39,845 bases of DNA, from contig CAINXC010000364.1 in assembly GCA_903854655.1 (NCBI GenBank), forward strand, positions 1-39,845, in the 5' to 3' direction. This document shows positions 24,601-32,584 of this stretch, one piece after another. The stretch comes from an uncultured Verrucomicrobiota bacterium (lineage in GTDB: Bacteria > Verrucomicrobiota > Verrucomicrobiia > Verrucomicrobiales > Verrucomicrobiaceae). Position 1 is the stretch's first letter. The number at the start of each line of letters is the position of its first letter. The notes beneath the pieces were generated by a model that saw only the letters and a program-made list of their open reading frames with translations, did not search any database and was not told the DNA's origin. A program made the position numbers and the translations under genes.

Positions 24601-25063
24601 AGGCCAGCGCGTCGCACACATGCAGGGCGATCGCCAGCGCATGCGCCGGCTCCAGCCTGCCCCGGCCGGTGATCATCTGCTGCACGTCCGTGCCTTCCAC
24701 GAATTCCATGACGATGTAGTACAAGCCATCAACCGTCTCGCCAAAATCAAACACGCTGACGATGCCCGGATGGCTGAGCCGCGCCATGGTCTTCGCCTCC
24801 TGCTTGAAGCGCTCGGCGTACTGGACATCCTCGTCCGTCAGCCCAGGCGACAGGATCTTGATGGCCACGTAGCGCTCCAGGCTGGTTTGGAAGCCCTTGT
24901 AAACCGCGCCCATGCCGCCCACCCCCAGCACTTCGATCACCTGATACTGCGGCAGCTTCTGCTCCAGCTCCTCCGGCGACGGCGGCTGCCATCGGCCACC
25001 CCCGGCCGTGTGCGGGCCCGGGCTCGCGTCCGGCGGGGGTGTGGGAGGGGGATCATCACTCAT
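21665..25063 (-). CDS. Transmembrane Ser/Thr kinase with two tandem FGE-sulfatase domains
   Basis: The predicted protein has 1132 residues from ATG 25063 (MSDDPPPTPPP); an upstream GTG at 25117 is less likely. The cytoplasmic kinase domain covers about 39-310: VGGMGAVYKG loop, VAIKIL with Lys69, HRDIKPAN with Asp165, ADFGLAKG, and GTPDFVAPEA. All catalytic residues are present. A Pro/Ala linker, a transmembrane helix (about 331-352) and a very Pro-rich segment lead to a helical region (about 450-600). Two FGE-sulfatase/SUMF1 domains follow at about 629-860 and 899-1130, with matching openers FTNSLGMKFVPVPGT and FTNTLGMKFVPVPGT 270 residues apart. Each has RLPTDREWSFA and the end motif GNV-EWC...RGGSW. 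They are outside the cell membrane by topology. Kinases with such domains are common in Planctomycetes and Verrucomicrobia. Their signal is unknown. Confidence 0.93.
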   Translation of the reverse strand: MSDDPPPTPPPDASPGPHTAGGGRWQPPSPEELEQKLPQYQVIEVLGVGGMGAVYKGFQTSLERYVAIKILSPGLTDEDVQYAERFKQEAKTMARLSHPGIVSVFDFGETVDGLYYIVMEFVEGTDVQQMITGRGRLEPAHALAIALHVCDALAYAHRHGIVHRDIKPANVMVDSEGRVKVADFGLAKGVQPGSSMVTGTGKAMGTPDFVAPEALIIGTVIDQRADLYAMGVMLYQMLTGKVPRGRFENASARVPGLDPRYDAVVDRAMQEERESRYASAEALRADLTAILTAPLPQRMPAPTQTPASAQPQRPQPGARFAPPAAPKSAAVPALIGIATAALIAVVLLAWKPWAAKENVVAERAAAAVAAPEEAPPPPAPGKAPNPPPRDGPPDSRPPGPPRMASGERPGPGDGPRRGDPPPRPPPSDRPPPAVSATLADDKPKTVVEQAPPAPPSELDQRLAVLDQGFQAAVERDVQTAHRDAVAALDKGYSGALERALTTAAQAGQTDVALALREEKQHLEKGADVPAEDDEKTPDTLKALRKTYRSARAQRDLERIKNLQPLFDKYEQALASLTLELTKAGKLDDAVRVKVVREDIARARITGATGTAVIASAGAKTSLSGPIRGFTNSLGMKFVPVPGTSVLFCIHETRRKDYAVYAAAERGVPTDWKSPMRNGALVGTGGDDEPVVEVDWQRAVDFCAWLSKREGRTYRLPTDREWSFAVGIGDQEAPDATPASLDSKIKDWYPWGKTWPPPKGSANLLDESFTEKGPGISPIKGYNDGFPTLAPVMSFKPNDLGIYDLAGNVWEWCSDWSDEKRKDRVVRGGSWWTAKELSSRRLIVNPGIRVWDYGFRCVVEPEAGAAPVPTVSANSATAPAPAVVATGGAKTKLSGLARSFTNTLGMKFVPVPGTNVLFCIHETRRRDYAVYAAANPGVDKGWRNPKRDGVAIGSGSEDDPVVFVTWDDSKAFCDWLSKQEGRKYRLPTDREWSFAAGIAARESPTATPNSLSGKIKGEYTWGNKWPPPKNSGNYQDEAYKEKFPEAKSSVGYNDGFATTAPVMSFKPDNLGLYDLAGNVAEWCEDWGDETHKGRVSRGGSWSTVNLLSSSRNSQPQGLRTAERGFRCVVEPDK
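22285..23175. repeat. Direct repeat inside the kinase gene (810-base period)
   Basis: Bases about 22285-22365 and 23095-23175 are nearly identical direct copies (about 80 bases with a few mismatches), 810 bases apart. Each encodes the start of an FGE-sulfatase domain (CIHETRR...DYAVYAAA and the preceding MKFVPVPGT). The level of DNA identity suggests a fairly recent tandem duplication or ongoing gene conversion between the two domains. Confidence 0.75.
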
Positions 25064-25191
25064 GGGATGCGTTCGCGAACAAAGCTCAAGAATACTACCA
25101 TGAGCTTCTCCGAGCACCCCCTCAATCGCAAGAACGAAGTCTCACGGCAGCGACCTACGCGGACTTTATTCCTGCCACACCTCCTCCCGCC

Positions 25192-25782
25192 TCATGACAG
25201 CCAGTGGCCGAGAATGGTGCCCACCGTTCCGTAGGCCCACTTCAAATCCTCCGCCTTGTAAGCCTTTGACAAAATCACATGCAGCGCCGCAACCAGCAGG
25301 ATCGCCGAAAAAACCAGCCCCACCGTCGCCTTGTTAAGGCCTGGGGCGGCTTCCTCTGCAGCCTCATTGGCGTTGTCTGAAGCCACCATGGCCTTCTGCG
25401 CGAGCTGCGTGGTCTCCTTATGAAGCCCCTGGAGCTGCGCTGTTTTCTGCGCGTCTGGAGACTTCACCACCCTCGGCAGGGCCGCCTCAAGATCTACGGT
25501 GGCAGATTTCGCCTCCGGCTGGAGCTGGAGGTGGAGGTGATGAACATGCCCAGGCCCCGCCGCAACGGGCGGGACCACCGGGTTGGACTCGACCTCGACA
25601 TTCTTGCTCCCGGCCTGCAACGCCGCGACCTGGCTCACCAAATCAACGCGCTTGGACTGGTACTGAGCCAGCAACCTGCCCGCCTCGGCCCGGGCGTTCA
25701 GATATTCGGTCCTGACCCCCGAGGAGAAAATGACCGTCAAAAGCGCCAGCACCGGCAGCAGATAAGGAAGTTTCTTTGTCAT
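25192..25782 (-). CDS. Membrane protein with N-terminal anchor, coil and C-terminal helices
   Basis: The predicted protein has 196 residues from ATG 25782 (MTKKLPYLLPVLALLTVIF); the frame extends further upstream but without a credible start. An N-terminal transmembrane or signal helix (about 5-22) is followed by a charged helical region, a His-rich spot (HVHHLHLQLQ), then a long helix ending at a second transmembrane segment (about 149-167, TVGLVFSAILLVAALHVIL). The end reads LKWAYGTVGTILGHWLS, a Gly-patterned hydrophobic tail that I have seen in small membrane proteins of unknown role. It is upstream of the kinase gene on the same strand with 128 bases between, so co-transcription is possible. 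No function can be named. Confidence 0.65.
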   Translation of the reverse strand: MTKKLPYLLPVLALLTVIFSSGVRTEYLNARAEAGRLLAQYQSKRVDLVSQVAALQAGSKNVEVESNPVVPPVAAGPGHVHHLHLQLQPEAKSATVDLEAALPRVVKSPDAQKTAQLQGLHKETTQLAQKAMVASDNANEAAEEAAPGLNKATVGLVFSAILLVAALHVILSKAYKAEDLKWAYGTVGTILGHWLS

Positions 25783-26054
25783 AGGAGATTGGATTAAAAC
25801 GACAAAAGGAGCAGGAACAGCCTCCTTATCTGTTAAACCAAGCTGGCTGACAACCCCTTTTCGCGCAGCCAAATATCAGAGCCGCATCATGGCTCGCCTT
25901 GGATAGTACCCCAAACCATCAGCCATCAACTTTCCTCAGCCTGCCGACATGCGCGGCTCCCGAACCAAGCGCCCATGACGGCGGGGACGCCGTCACTCCT
26001 TGGAGCGCGGACAGTTCAAAACGGTGGGCCACCAAGGCTTTCTGCCACTTTCCT
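25783..26054. other. Gap downstream of leuB with palindromic repeat
   Basis: These 272 bases lie between leuB and the next gene on the minus strand. They hold the third family A palindrome and no credible coding frame. The promoter of the 25782 gene is expected near 25790-25850, where an A/T-rich patch lies, but no hexamers are convincing. Confidence 0.4.
25977..26004. repeat. Palindromic repeat, family A, third copy
   Basis: GACGGCG (25977-25983), GGGA, CGCCGTC (25988-25994), then ACTCCTTGGA matches the arms at 1465-1495 and 1533-1563 over about 28 bases, with one extra G in the loop. The sequence directly after (GGAGCGCGGA, 26002-26011) matches the family B arm at 5252-5261, so two repeat families abut here. 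Confidence 0.7.
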
Positions 26055-27218
<1,164 letters not shown>

Positions 27219-27336
27219 TCACGAAGGGCGGCGCCGGGCGCGACCGCCGCCTGCGGCCCTGCCAGCCAGAAGGCCGGAAAGATTGGCTGAAGACTTTCCA
27301 TTTGGGTGTCTGTTCTGCTGACAGCCACTTTTTCTC

Positions 27337-28350
27337 ATGAAGCGCCTCCTCTTCCTGCTCCTCACCCTGGCCCTGCCCTTGCAGGCCAAGGACCAGCTGC
27401 ATCTCTACACCTGGGCCGACTACATCAAGCCGGAACTGGTGACCCGGTTCGAATCCCAACACAACTGCAAGGTCGTCATCGACACCTTCGACTCGAACGA
27501 GTCCATGTACGCCAAGGTGCGCGCCGGGGCCACGGGCTATGACTTGATCGTGCCCAGCAGCTACATGGTGAAGCTGATGGCCGGCCAGGGGCTGATCATC
27601 GCCCTGGACGCCGCCAAGCTTCCCAACCGCGAGAACATCGACCCCGAGGTGCTTGGCAAGATTCCCGACAAGAAGATGGAACATGCCGTGCCCTACGCCA
27701 CCAGCTACGGCGTGCTGGCCTACCGCAAGGACAAGATCAAGGACCCCGTGGCCTCCTGGTCGATGCTCGGCCGCAGCTACCATCGCAAGACCTGCCTGCT
27801 CAACGACATGCGCGAAACCATCGGCGCCGCGCTGAAATCCCTCGGCCACAGCCTCAACACCCGCGACGACAAGCAGCTCGCCGCCGCGCGCGACGTGGTG
27901 ATCGGCTGGAAGAAGAACATCGCCAAATTCGACAACGAGCAGTACAAGAGCGCGATTGATGCCGGCGAGTTCGTGCTCGTCCACGGCTACAGCGGCGACC
28001 TGTTCCAGGTGGTCAAGGACAACACCGAGGTGGGCATCCTCATGCCCAAGGAAGGCATGACCATGGCCTGCGACGAGCTCGTCATCCCCAAGGGCGCGGC
28101 CAATCCCGCTCTCGCCCACGCCTGGATCAACTTCATCCTCGACCCCGCCGTCGCGGCCGAGAACATGGAGTTCATGGGCTACATCATGCCCAACCTTCCC
28201 GGCCTGAAACAAGTCTCGCCGGAGTTCCTCAAGAACCCCGCCGTCAGCATCACCGCCGACTTGAAGCCGAAGTGCGAGGTGATCGAGGACCTGGGCGATG
28301 ATCTGGCGAAGTACACGAAGGTGTGGGACGAGGTGAAGGCGGCGAAGTGA
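27337..28350 (+). CDS. Polyamine-type ABC transporter substrate-binding protein
   Basis: The predicted protein has 337 residues with a signal peptide (MKRLLFLLLTLALPLQA, mature start KDQ). It fits the PotD/PotF family of periplasmic binding proteins: LHLYTWADYIKPELVTRFE, DTFDSNESMYAKVRAG, YDLIVPSSYMV, VPYATSYGVLAYRKD, and LVHGYSGDLFQV. These give the acidic and aromatic residues that bind spermidine or putrescine in the family. No PotA, PotB or PotC gene is adjacent in this window, so it is an orphan or its partners lie elsewhere. The exact ligand is inferred. Confidence 0.88.
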   Translation: MKRLLFLLLTLALPLQAKDQLHLYTWADYIKPELVTRFESQHNCKVVIDTFDSNESMYAKVRAGATGYDLIVPSSYMVKLMAGQGLIIALDAAKLPNRENIDPEVLGKIPDKKMEHAVPYATSYGVLAYRKDKIKDPVASWSMLGRSYHRKTCLLNDMRETIGAALKSLGHSLNTRDDKQLAAARDVVIGWKKNIAKFDNEQYKSAIDAGEFVLVHGYSGDLFQVVKDNTEVGILMPKEGMTMACDELVIPKGAANPALAHAWINFILDPAVAAENMEFMGYIMPNLPGLKQVSPEFLKNPAVSITADLKPKCEVIEDLGDDLAKYTKVWDEVKAAK

Positions 28351-28419
28351 CGGCTGGCGCCGCGTGGAACCGGAAGTGGCGTGAGAACCGCGCCTTTCAT
28401 ACGTTCACGTGAAATCATC

Positions 28420-29160
28420 ATGACGTTCAACCGCCTCCGACCAAGCACCCGGCACTGCGCACTGGGCACTCTCTTCCTGTTCCTGCTCCAGGCCCTGCCC
28501 GCCCAGGAGCCCAAGCCGGCCCCCACCTACCTCGGCCGCAAGATTGCGCAGACCATGCATTACGCCGGCGCGAGCTGGCTGATCCGACATGAGCGCGAGC
28601 GGGAGGAGGCCAGTGAAACCATGCGCGCCGAGCTGCGCTTGAAGCCCGGCATGAATGTCTGCGACATGGGCAGCGGTAATGGCTACCACACCATTCCCTT
28701 CGCCAAGGCCGTCGCGCCAGACGGCAAGGCCTTTGCGGTGGACATCCAGCAGCCCATGCTCGACATGCTGGAGGCCGCCGCCCGCCGCTCCAACGTCACC
28801 AATATCGTCTCCGTGCTCGGGGCGGAGGACAGCCCGAAGCTGCCGGACGCAAGCTGCGACCTCATCGTGATGGTGGACGTGTACCATGAATTCTCACGCC
28901 CGGAGCCCATGCTGGCGGGCATGAAAAAGGCGCTAAAACCCCACGGCCAGATCGTTTTGGTCGAGTTCCGTTCTGAGGACGACGAGGTGCCCATCAAGCC
29001 CGAGCACAAGATGAGCAAGGAGCAGATCATGAAGGAGATGACCGCCAACGGCTTCGTCCTCTCGCGCAGCTTCGACAAGCTGCCCTGGCAGCACATGATG
29101 TGGTTTGAGGCTGGACAGCCCGCCCCGTCTTCGTTAAACACAGCCTCTCCATCCAAATGA
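28420..29160 (+). CDS. Exported class I SAM-dependent methyltransferase
   Basis: The predicted protein has 246 residues from ATG 28420; a GTG at 28381 adds 13 residues. The N-terminus is a signal-like helix (TRHCALGTLFLFLLQALPA, likely cleavage before QEP), unusual for an enzyme that needs S-adenosylmethionine. The body has class I motifs: motif I VCDMGSGNGYHTIP (about 79-92), the acidic residue in FAVDIQQPMLDML, and a motif near LIVMVDVYHEF, ending KLPWQHMMWFEAG. It resembles UbiE-type methyltransferases. Its stop overlaps the DUF1080 start by four bases (ATGA). Exported forms are reported in related phyla, but the substrate and SAM supply are unclear. Confidence 0.82.
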   Translation: MTFNRLRPSTRHCALGTLFLFLLQALPAQEPKPAPTYLGRKIAQTMHYAGASWLIRHEREREEASETMRAELRLKPGMNVCDMGSGNGYHTIPFAKAVAPDGKAFAVDIQQPMLDMLEAAARRSNVTNIVSVLGAEDSPKLPDASCDLIVMVDVYHEFSRPEPMLAGMKKALKPHGQIVLVEFRSEDDEVPIKPEHKMSKEQIMKEMTANGFVLSRSFDKLPWQHMMWFEAGQPAPSSLNTASPSK

Positions 29161-29813
29161 AACACATCCTGCTCACCCTCGCGCTCCTTTCCACCCTCTC
29201 CGCCGCCCGCGCTGAAAGCGAATGGGTGCCGCTCCTCGACGGCAAGACCCTGGCCGGCTGGACCGATGCCAAGGGCAACCCCCCCGCCCCCGGCTGGGTG
29301 ATGGAAGACGGCGTCCTGCACCGCAAGGAAAAGGCCGGCGACATCATCAGCGTGAAGGAGTTCTCGAACTTCGAGCTGGAGTGGGATTGGAAGGTCGCCG
29401 AAGGCGCCAACAGCGGCCTCAAGTACTGGGTGAAGGCCTTTCCCAAGGGTGGCGTTCTCGGCATCGAGTACCAGATGATCGACGACGAGCGCCACCCTGA
29501 CGCGCACAAGGGCGACAACCACAGCACCGCCGCCCTCTACGACATCAAGGCCGCAGCTCCAGACAAGGCTGTGAAGCCCGCCGGCGAGTGGAACCACTCG
29601 CGCATCGTCATCAAGAATGGCGTGATCGAACACTACCTCAACGGCAAGCTCGCCGTTTCAGCAGACACCAAGTCGCCCGAATGGCCCGAGATGATCGCCA
29701 AAAGCAAGTTTAAGAAGGTCGAAGGCTTCGCTCCCGGCAATGGCAAGCTCCTGCTTCAGGACCACGGCGACGAAGTCTGGTTCAAGGACATCAAGATCAA
29801 GGAACTGCCCTGA
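29157..29813 (+). CDS. DUF1080 / 3-keto-disaccharide hydrolase-family protein
   Basis: The predicted protein has 218 residues with a signal peptide (MKHILLTLALLSTLSAARA, mature ESEWVPLLDGK). It is a single-domain DUF1080 protein (PF06439, concanavalin-like beta sandwich): LLDGKTLAGWTD, WVMEDGVLHRKEKAGDI, FELEWDWKVAEGANSGL, the GIEYQMIDDERH segment and WNHSRIVIKNGVIEHYLNG. Family members have been linked to hydrolysis of 3-keto-glycosides made by Gfo/Idh/MocA oxidoreductases. The next gene is such an oxidoreductase, 11 bases downstream, which supports that role by context. Confidence 0.93.
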   Translation: MKHILLTLALLSTLSAARAESEWVPLLDGKTLAGWTDAKGNPPAPGWVMEDGVLHRKEKAGDIISVKEFSNFELEWDWKVAEGANSGLKYWVKAFPKGGVLGIEYQMIDDERHPDAHKGDNHSTAALYDIKAAAPDKAVKPAGEWNHSRIVIKNGVIEHYLNGKLAVSADTKSPEWPEMIAKSKFKKVEGFAPGNGKLLLQDHGDEVWFKDIKIKELP

Positions 29814-29824
29814 GCGCGGGACCG

Positions 29825-30853
29825 ATGAACCACGAGCCCTCAACCAGCCCTTGCGGCATCGGCCTCATCGGGCTGGGCTTCATGGGGGCCACGCATTTGA
29901 AGGCATGGCTCCAGGTGCCCGGTGCGCGCCTCGCGGCACTGTGCAATCCCAGCGGGCGCCATCTGGATGGCGACTTCACGGCTGTCTCGGGCAACTTGGG
30001 CACTGATCCGCCGCTCATACTCGACATGAGCCAGGTGCGCAGTTACCGCAGCTTCGAGGAAATGCTGGCCGATCCGGCAGTCACCGTAGTGGACATCTGC
30101 ACCCCCACGGACACCCATCGCGATCTCACCCTGGCGGCGCTCAAGGCCGGCAAGCACGTCTTGTGCGAGAAGCCCATGGCGCGCACCTCCGAGCAGGCGC
30201 GCGAAATGGCCGCCGCCGCACGCCAGGCCGGTCGCGTGCTCATGCCCGCCATGTGCCTGCGCTTCTGGCCCGAGTGGGCATGGCTGAAGGAAGCCGTGGC
30301 CAGTGGCCGCTACGGCAAGGTGTTGTCCGCCCGCTTTACCCGCGTGGCCGAGCCCCCGGCCTGGGGCCAGGGCTTCTTCTTTGACGGCGCACGATCAGGC
30401 GGCGCCCTTCTGGATCTGCACATTCACGACACCGATTTCGTGCGCTATCTGTTCGGCCACCCCACGAAGGTGGACTCAGTGGGCCACACGAAGGTCAGCG
30501 GCTTGATCGACCACGTGGTGACGCGCTACCATGTGGCCGGAGGTGCGATTGTTCATGCCGAAGGCTCCTGGGCCATGGCCCCCGGTTTCGGCTTCCGCAT
30601 GGCCTACCTCGTGAACTTCGAGCACGCCACGGCGGACTACGATCTGGCGCGTGGCGACGACGCTCTGCAGCTCTCCGCGAACGGTTCCAAGGAAACCATC
30701 AAGTGCGAAACTCCCGGTGGTCACCTCGCGCAGATGCTGCACTTCGTGCAAGCCGTTCAATCCGGTTCCAGCCCCACGGTCGTCACCGCCGAAGACGGTG
30801 TCGCCGCGCTTGAAGTGTGCGAGGCCGAGGCAGCTTCTGCTGCCATGAGCTGA
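29825..30853 (+). CDS. Gfo/Idh/MocA-family oxidoreductase
   Basis: The predicted protein has 342 residues, with a Rossmann NAD(P)-binding domain (IGLIGLGFMGATHLKAW, then VVDICTPTDTHRDL) and the family EKP motif (HVLCEKPMA, near residue 115). The C-terminal beta domain has the catalytic-type DLHIHDTDFV with conserved Asp and His. There is no signal peptide, so it acts in the cytoplasm. Members oxidise or reduce sugars and sugar derivatives at C3 or C2, and the substrate is unknown. It ends the three-gene unit that begins at 28420. The next gene is on the other strand, 23 bases away. Confidence 0.93.
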   Translation: MNHEPSTSPCGIGLIGLGFMGATHLKAWLQVPGARLAALCNPSGRHLDGDFTAVSGNLGTDPPLILDMSQVRSYRSFEEMLADPAVTVVDICTPTDTHRDLTLAALKAGKHVLCEKPMARTSEQAREMAAAARQAGRVLMPAMCLRFWPEWAWLKEAVASGRYGKVLSARFTRVAEPPAWGQGFFFDGARSGGALLDLHIHDTDFVRYLFGHPTKVDSVGHTKVSGLIDHVVTRYHVAGGAIVHAEGSWAMAPGFGFRMAYLVNFEHATADYDLARGDDALQLSANGSKETIKCETPGGHLAQMLHFVQAVQSGSSPTVVTAEDGVAALEVCEAEAASAAMS

Positions 30854-30876
30854 AGCCGCCACGCCTCCAGGGACGC

Positions 30877-31215
30877 CTATTTGCCGTTGAGCAAATCATC
30901 AATCTCCGCCTTGGTCTTGCCCAGCTTCTGCTGGAGGCGGCCATACAGCTCGTCTTCCTTGCCTTGCTGGTAGAGAAGATCGTCGTCCGTCAGGTTGGCG
31001 TACTTCTGCTTCATTTTGCCCTTCACTTCGTTCCAATTGCCCTTCCATGCGAGGTTGCCGGGCGAGGCGGTCGCCGTATCCCTGCCCTCCTTCGCTTCCG
31101 CCTTCATTTCTTTGACCTCTTGCCTGACCTCGTCATGGGCCTTTTCAGAAGGAATCTTGTCGCAACTGACGAGGGCGACGGCGGTGGTGACAATGAGGAT
31201 GAGGCTGGCTTTCAT
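30877..31215 (-). CDS. CsbD-like lipoprotein
   Basis: The predicted protein has 112 residues. The N-terminus is a lipoprotein signal with a lipobox LVSC and Cys18 as the lipid anchor. A charged helical linker follows (about 22-50). Residues about 53-110 match the CsbD-like family, a small helical stress-associated domain (GNWNEVKGKMKQKYANLTDD and YGRLQQKLGKTKAEIDDLL). CsbD proteins are usually soluble, so a lipid-anchored version is slightly unusual, though such fusions are known. Function in the family is poorly defined. Confidence 0.85.
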   Translation of the reverse strand: MKASLILIVTTAVALVSCDKIPSEKAHDEVRQEVKEMKAEAKEGRDTATASPGNLAWKGNWNEVKGKMKQKYANLTDDDLLYQQGKEDELYGRLQQKLGKTKAEIDDLLNGK

Positions 31216-31363
31216 GGATCGGGTGGGTCGGTGTGAAGTGCTCCAGCACCGCCCTGGGAATCAGGGCCTGGCTGGATGAACGCGATCCTACCCAGGCGTC
31301 ACCCCCACGACCATGGGGTGAACACCTGCCCGTCCGATTTAACAGTTTCCTTCGCTCAGTTCA

Positions 31364-32455
31364 CTACGCCTCGCACACCGCCAGGCTGGCCGCATCCAGC
31401 TCGGGCTGGCCGCACTCGCGCGCGATTTCATTCATGGCCTCGACTTCGGCGGTGGTGAAGAGCAGGCCGTTGGCCTTCTCGCTGACAGCCGCCGCCTGGG
31501 CTTCGATCTGGCCGGGCAGGGTGGCGGTTTCATTGCCATGGGCGAAGACATCATCGAGCACGGCCTTCAAATTTTCGGCCTGCGAGCGCCCCTTGGCGAA
31601 CAGGCCGGAGCCGATCGCATCGGGATGAATGACCTGGAAGTAGAAGGTGCAGGAGCCCTTCTCCCCACCCGTGGCCTGGCTGCCACGCAGCGTGGGCAGG
31701 GAGCCGCCGATGAGGGCGCCAATGACTTCATTGTACAGCGCGAGGCCGTAGCCCTTGTGCTTGCCAAACGGGATCAGCCACTTGGCCTTTTCGGGATCGG
31801 TGGTGGGCTGGCCGTTTTCATCCACGGCGGCATCCGGCGGCAGTTGCTTGCCTTCGCGGCGGAACTGCTGCACGCGCCCCATGGCGACGGTGCTGGTGGC
31901 CCAGTCGATGACGATGGGATAGCCCAGCGCCTCGGTCGTGGGCAGGCCCCAGGAGTGCGGGTTGGTGCCCAGGGTGGGAAACTTGCCGCCAAAGGGGACG
32001 ACTTCCGCCAGCGTGGAGGTGCAGTTGGTGTAGGCGATGTAGCCCTTTTTCGCGGCTTCCATCACGTAGCCGCCGCCCCACAGGTAGTGGAAGGCGTTGT
32101 CCACGCTCACCTGGCCGATGCCGTACTGGTCCGCGAGCTCCATGCAGCGCTCCATGGCGCGGAAGGCCACGGCCTGGCCCAGCTTGAGCTGCGCATCCCA
32201 AATCTCGCTGGCGGCGAAGGGCTTGTTGATCACCTTGATCTCCGCGCCGGGTTTGCAGCCGCCCGTCAGGCTCCCGAACGAGTGGTCCAGATGCAGGGCC
32301 TTGATGCCGTTGTGCGTGTGAATGCCATGGCGTGATGCCATCTCACAGAAGCGCGTGGCGTCCTGCGCCTCGTCCGCCAGATAGCCGCGATGCAGGTAGG
32401 CGGCGGTGATGAGCTCGTTGTGCCGGGCGGCGGGGACGACGTGGTAGCTGGCCAT
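31364..32455 (-). CDS. LDH2/malate dehydrogenase-family oxidoreductase
   Basis: The predicted protein has 363 residues from ATG 32455 (MASYHVVPAARH); the frame is open further but the extra 25 residues look non-coding. It belongs to the LDH2 family of NAD(P)-dependent 2-hydroxyacid dehydrogenases (malate, L-lactate, ureidoglycolate, 2,3-diketogulonate types), with HGIHTHNGIKALHLDHSFG, the conserved His in VSVDNAFHYLWGGGYVM, and FGGKFPTLGTNPHSWGLPT. KHKGYGLALYNEVIGALIGGS is also typical. Substrate is not deducible. It is downstream of the first Amt gene but separated by that gene's terminator, so it likely has its own promoter. Confidence 0.9.
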   Translation of the reverse strand: MASYHVVPAARHNELITAAYLHRGYLADEAQDATRFCEMASRHGIHTHNGIKALHLDHSFGSLTGGCKPGAEIKVINKPFAASEIWDAQLKLGQAVAFRAMERCMELADQYGIGQVSVDNAFHYLWGGGYVMEAAKKGYIAYTNCTSTLAEVVPFGGKFPTLGTNPHSWGLPTTEALGYPIVIDWATSTVAMGRVQQFRREGKQLPPDAAVDENGQPTTDPEKAKWLIPFGKHKGYGLALYNEVIGALIGGSLPTLRGSQATGGEKGSCTFYFQVIHPDAIGSGLFAKGRSQAENLKAVLDDVFAHGNETATLPGQIEAQAAAVSEKANGLLFTTAEVEAMNEIARECGQPELDAASLAVCEA

Positions 32456-32530
32456 GGTCTGGAGTAAGAGGTTAAAAGTTGGAACGCTGGCTATCCGCCA
32501 TGCGCCATCCTCTATCAACTGGGAAAACAA

Positions 32531-32561
32531 AAGGCCGGAGCGCTGGCAGCGCCCCGGCCTT
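32531..32561 (-). terminator. Intrinsic terminator of the first Amt gene
   Basis: On the minus strand, AAGGCCGG and CCGGCCTT (32531-32538 and 32554-32561) and the inner GCGCT/AGCGC form a 13-pair stem with one mismatch and a three-base loop. It is followed by a T-rich tract (AAAACAAAA on the plus strand, 32524-32532). It ends 24 bases after the Amt stop at 32585. Confidence 0.88.
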
Positions 32562-32584
32562 CCAAATCAGCTCGCCGACGAAGC

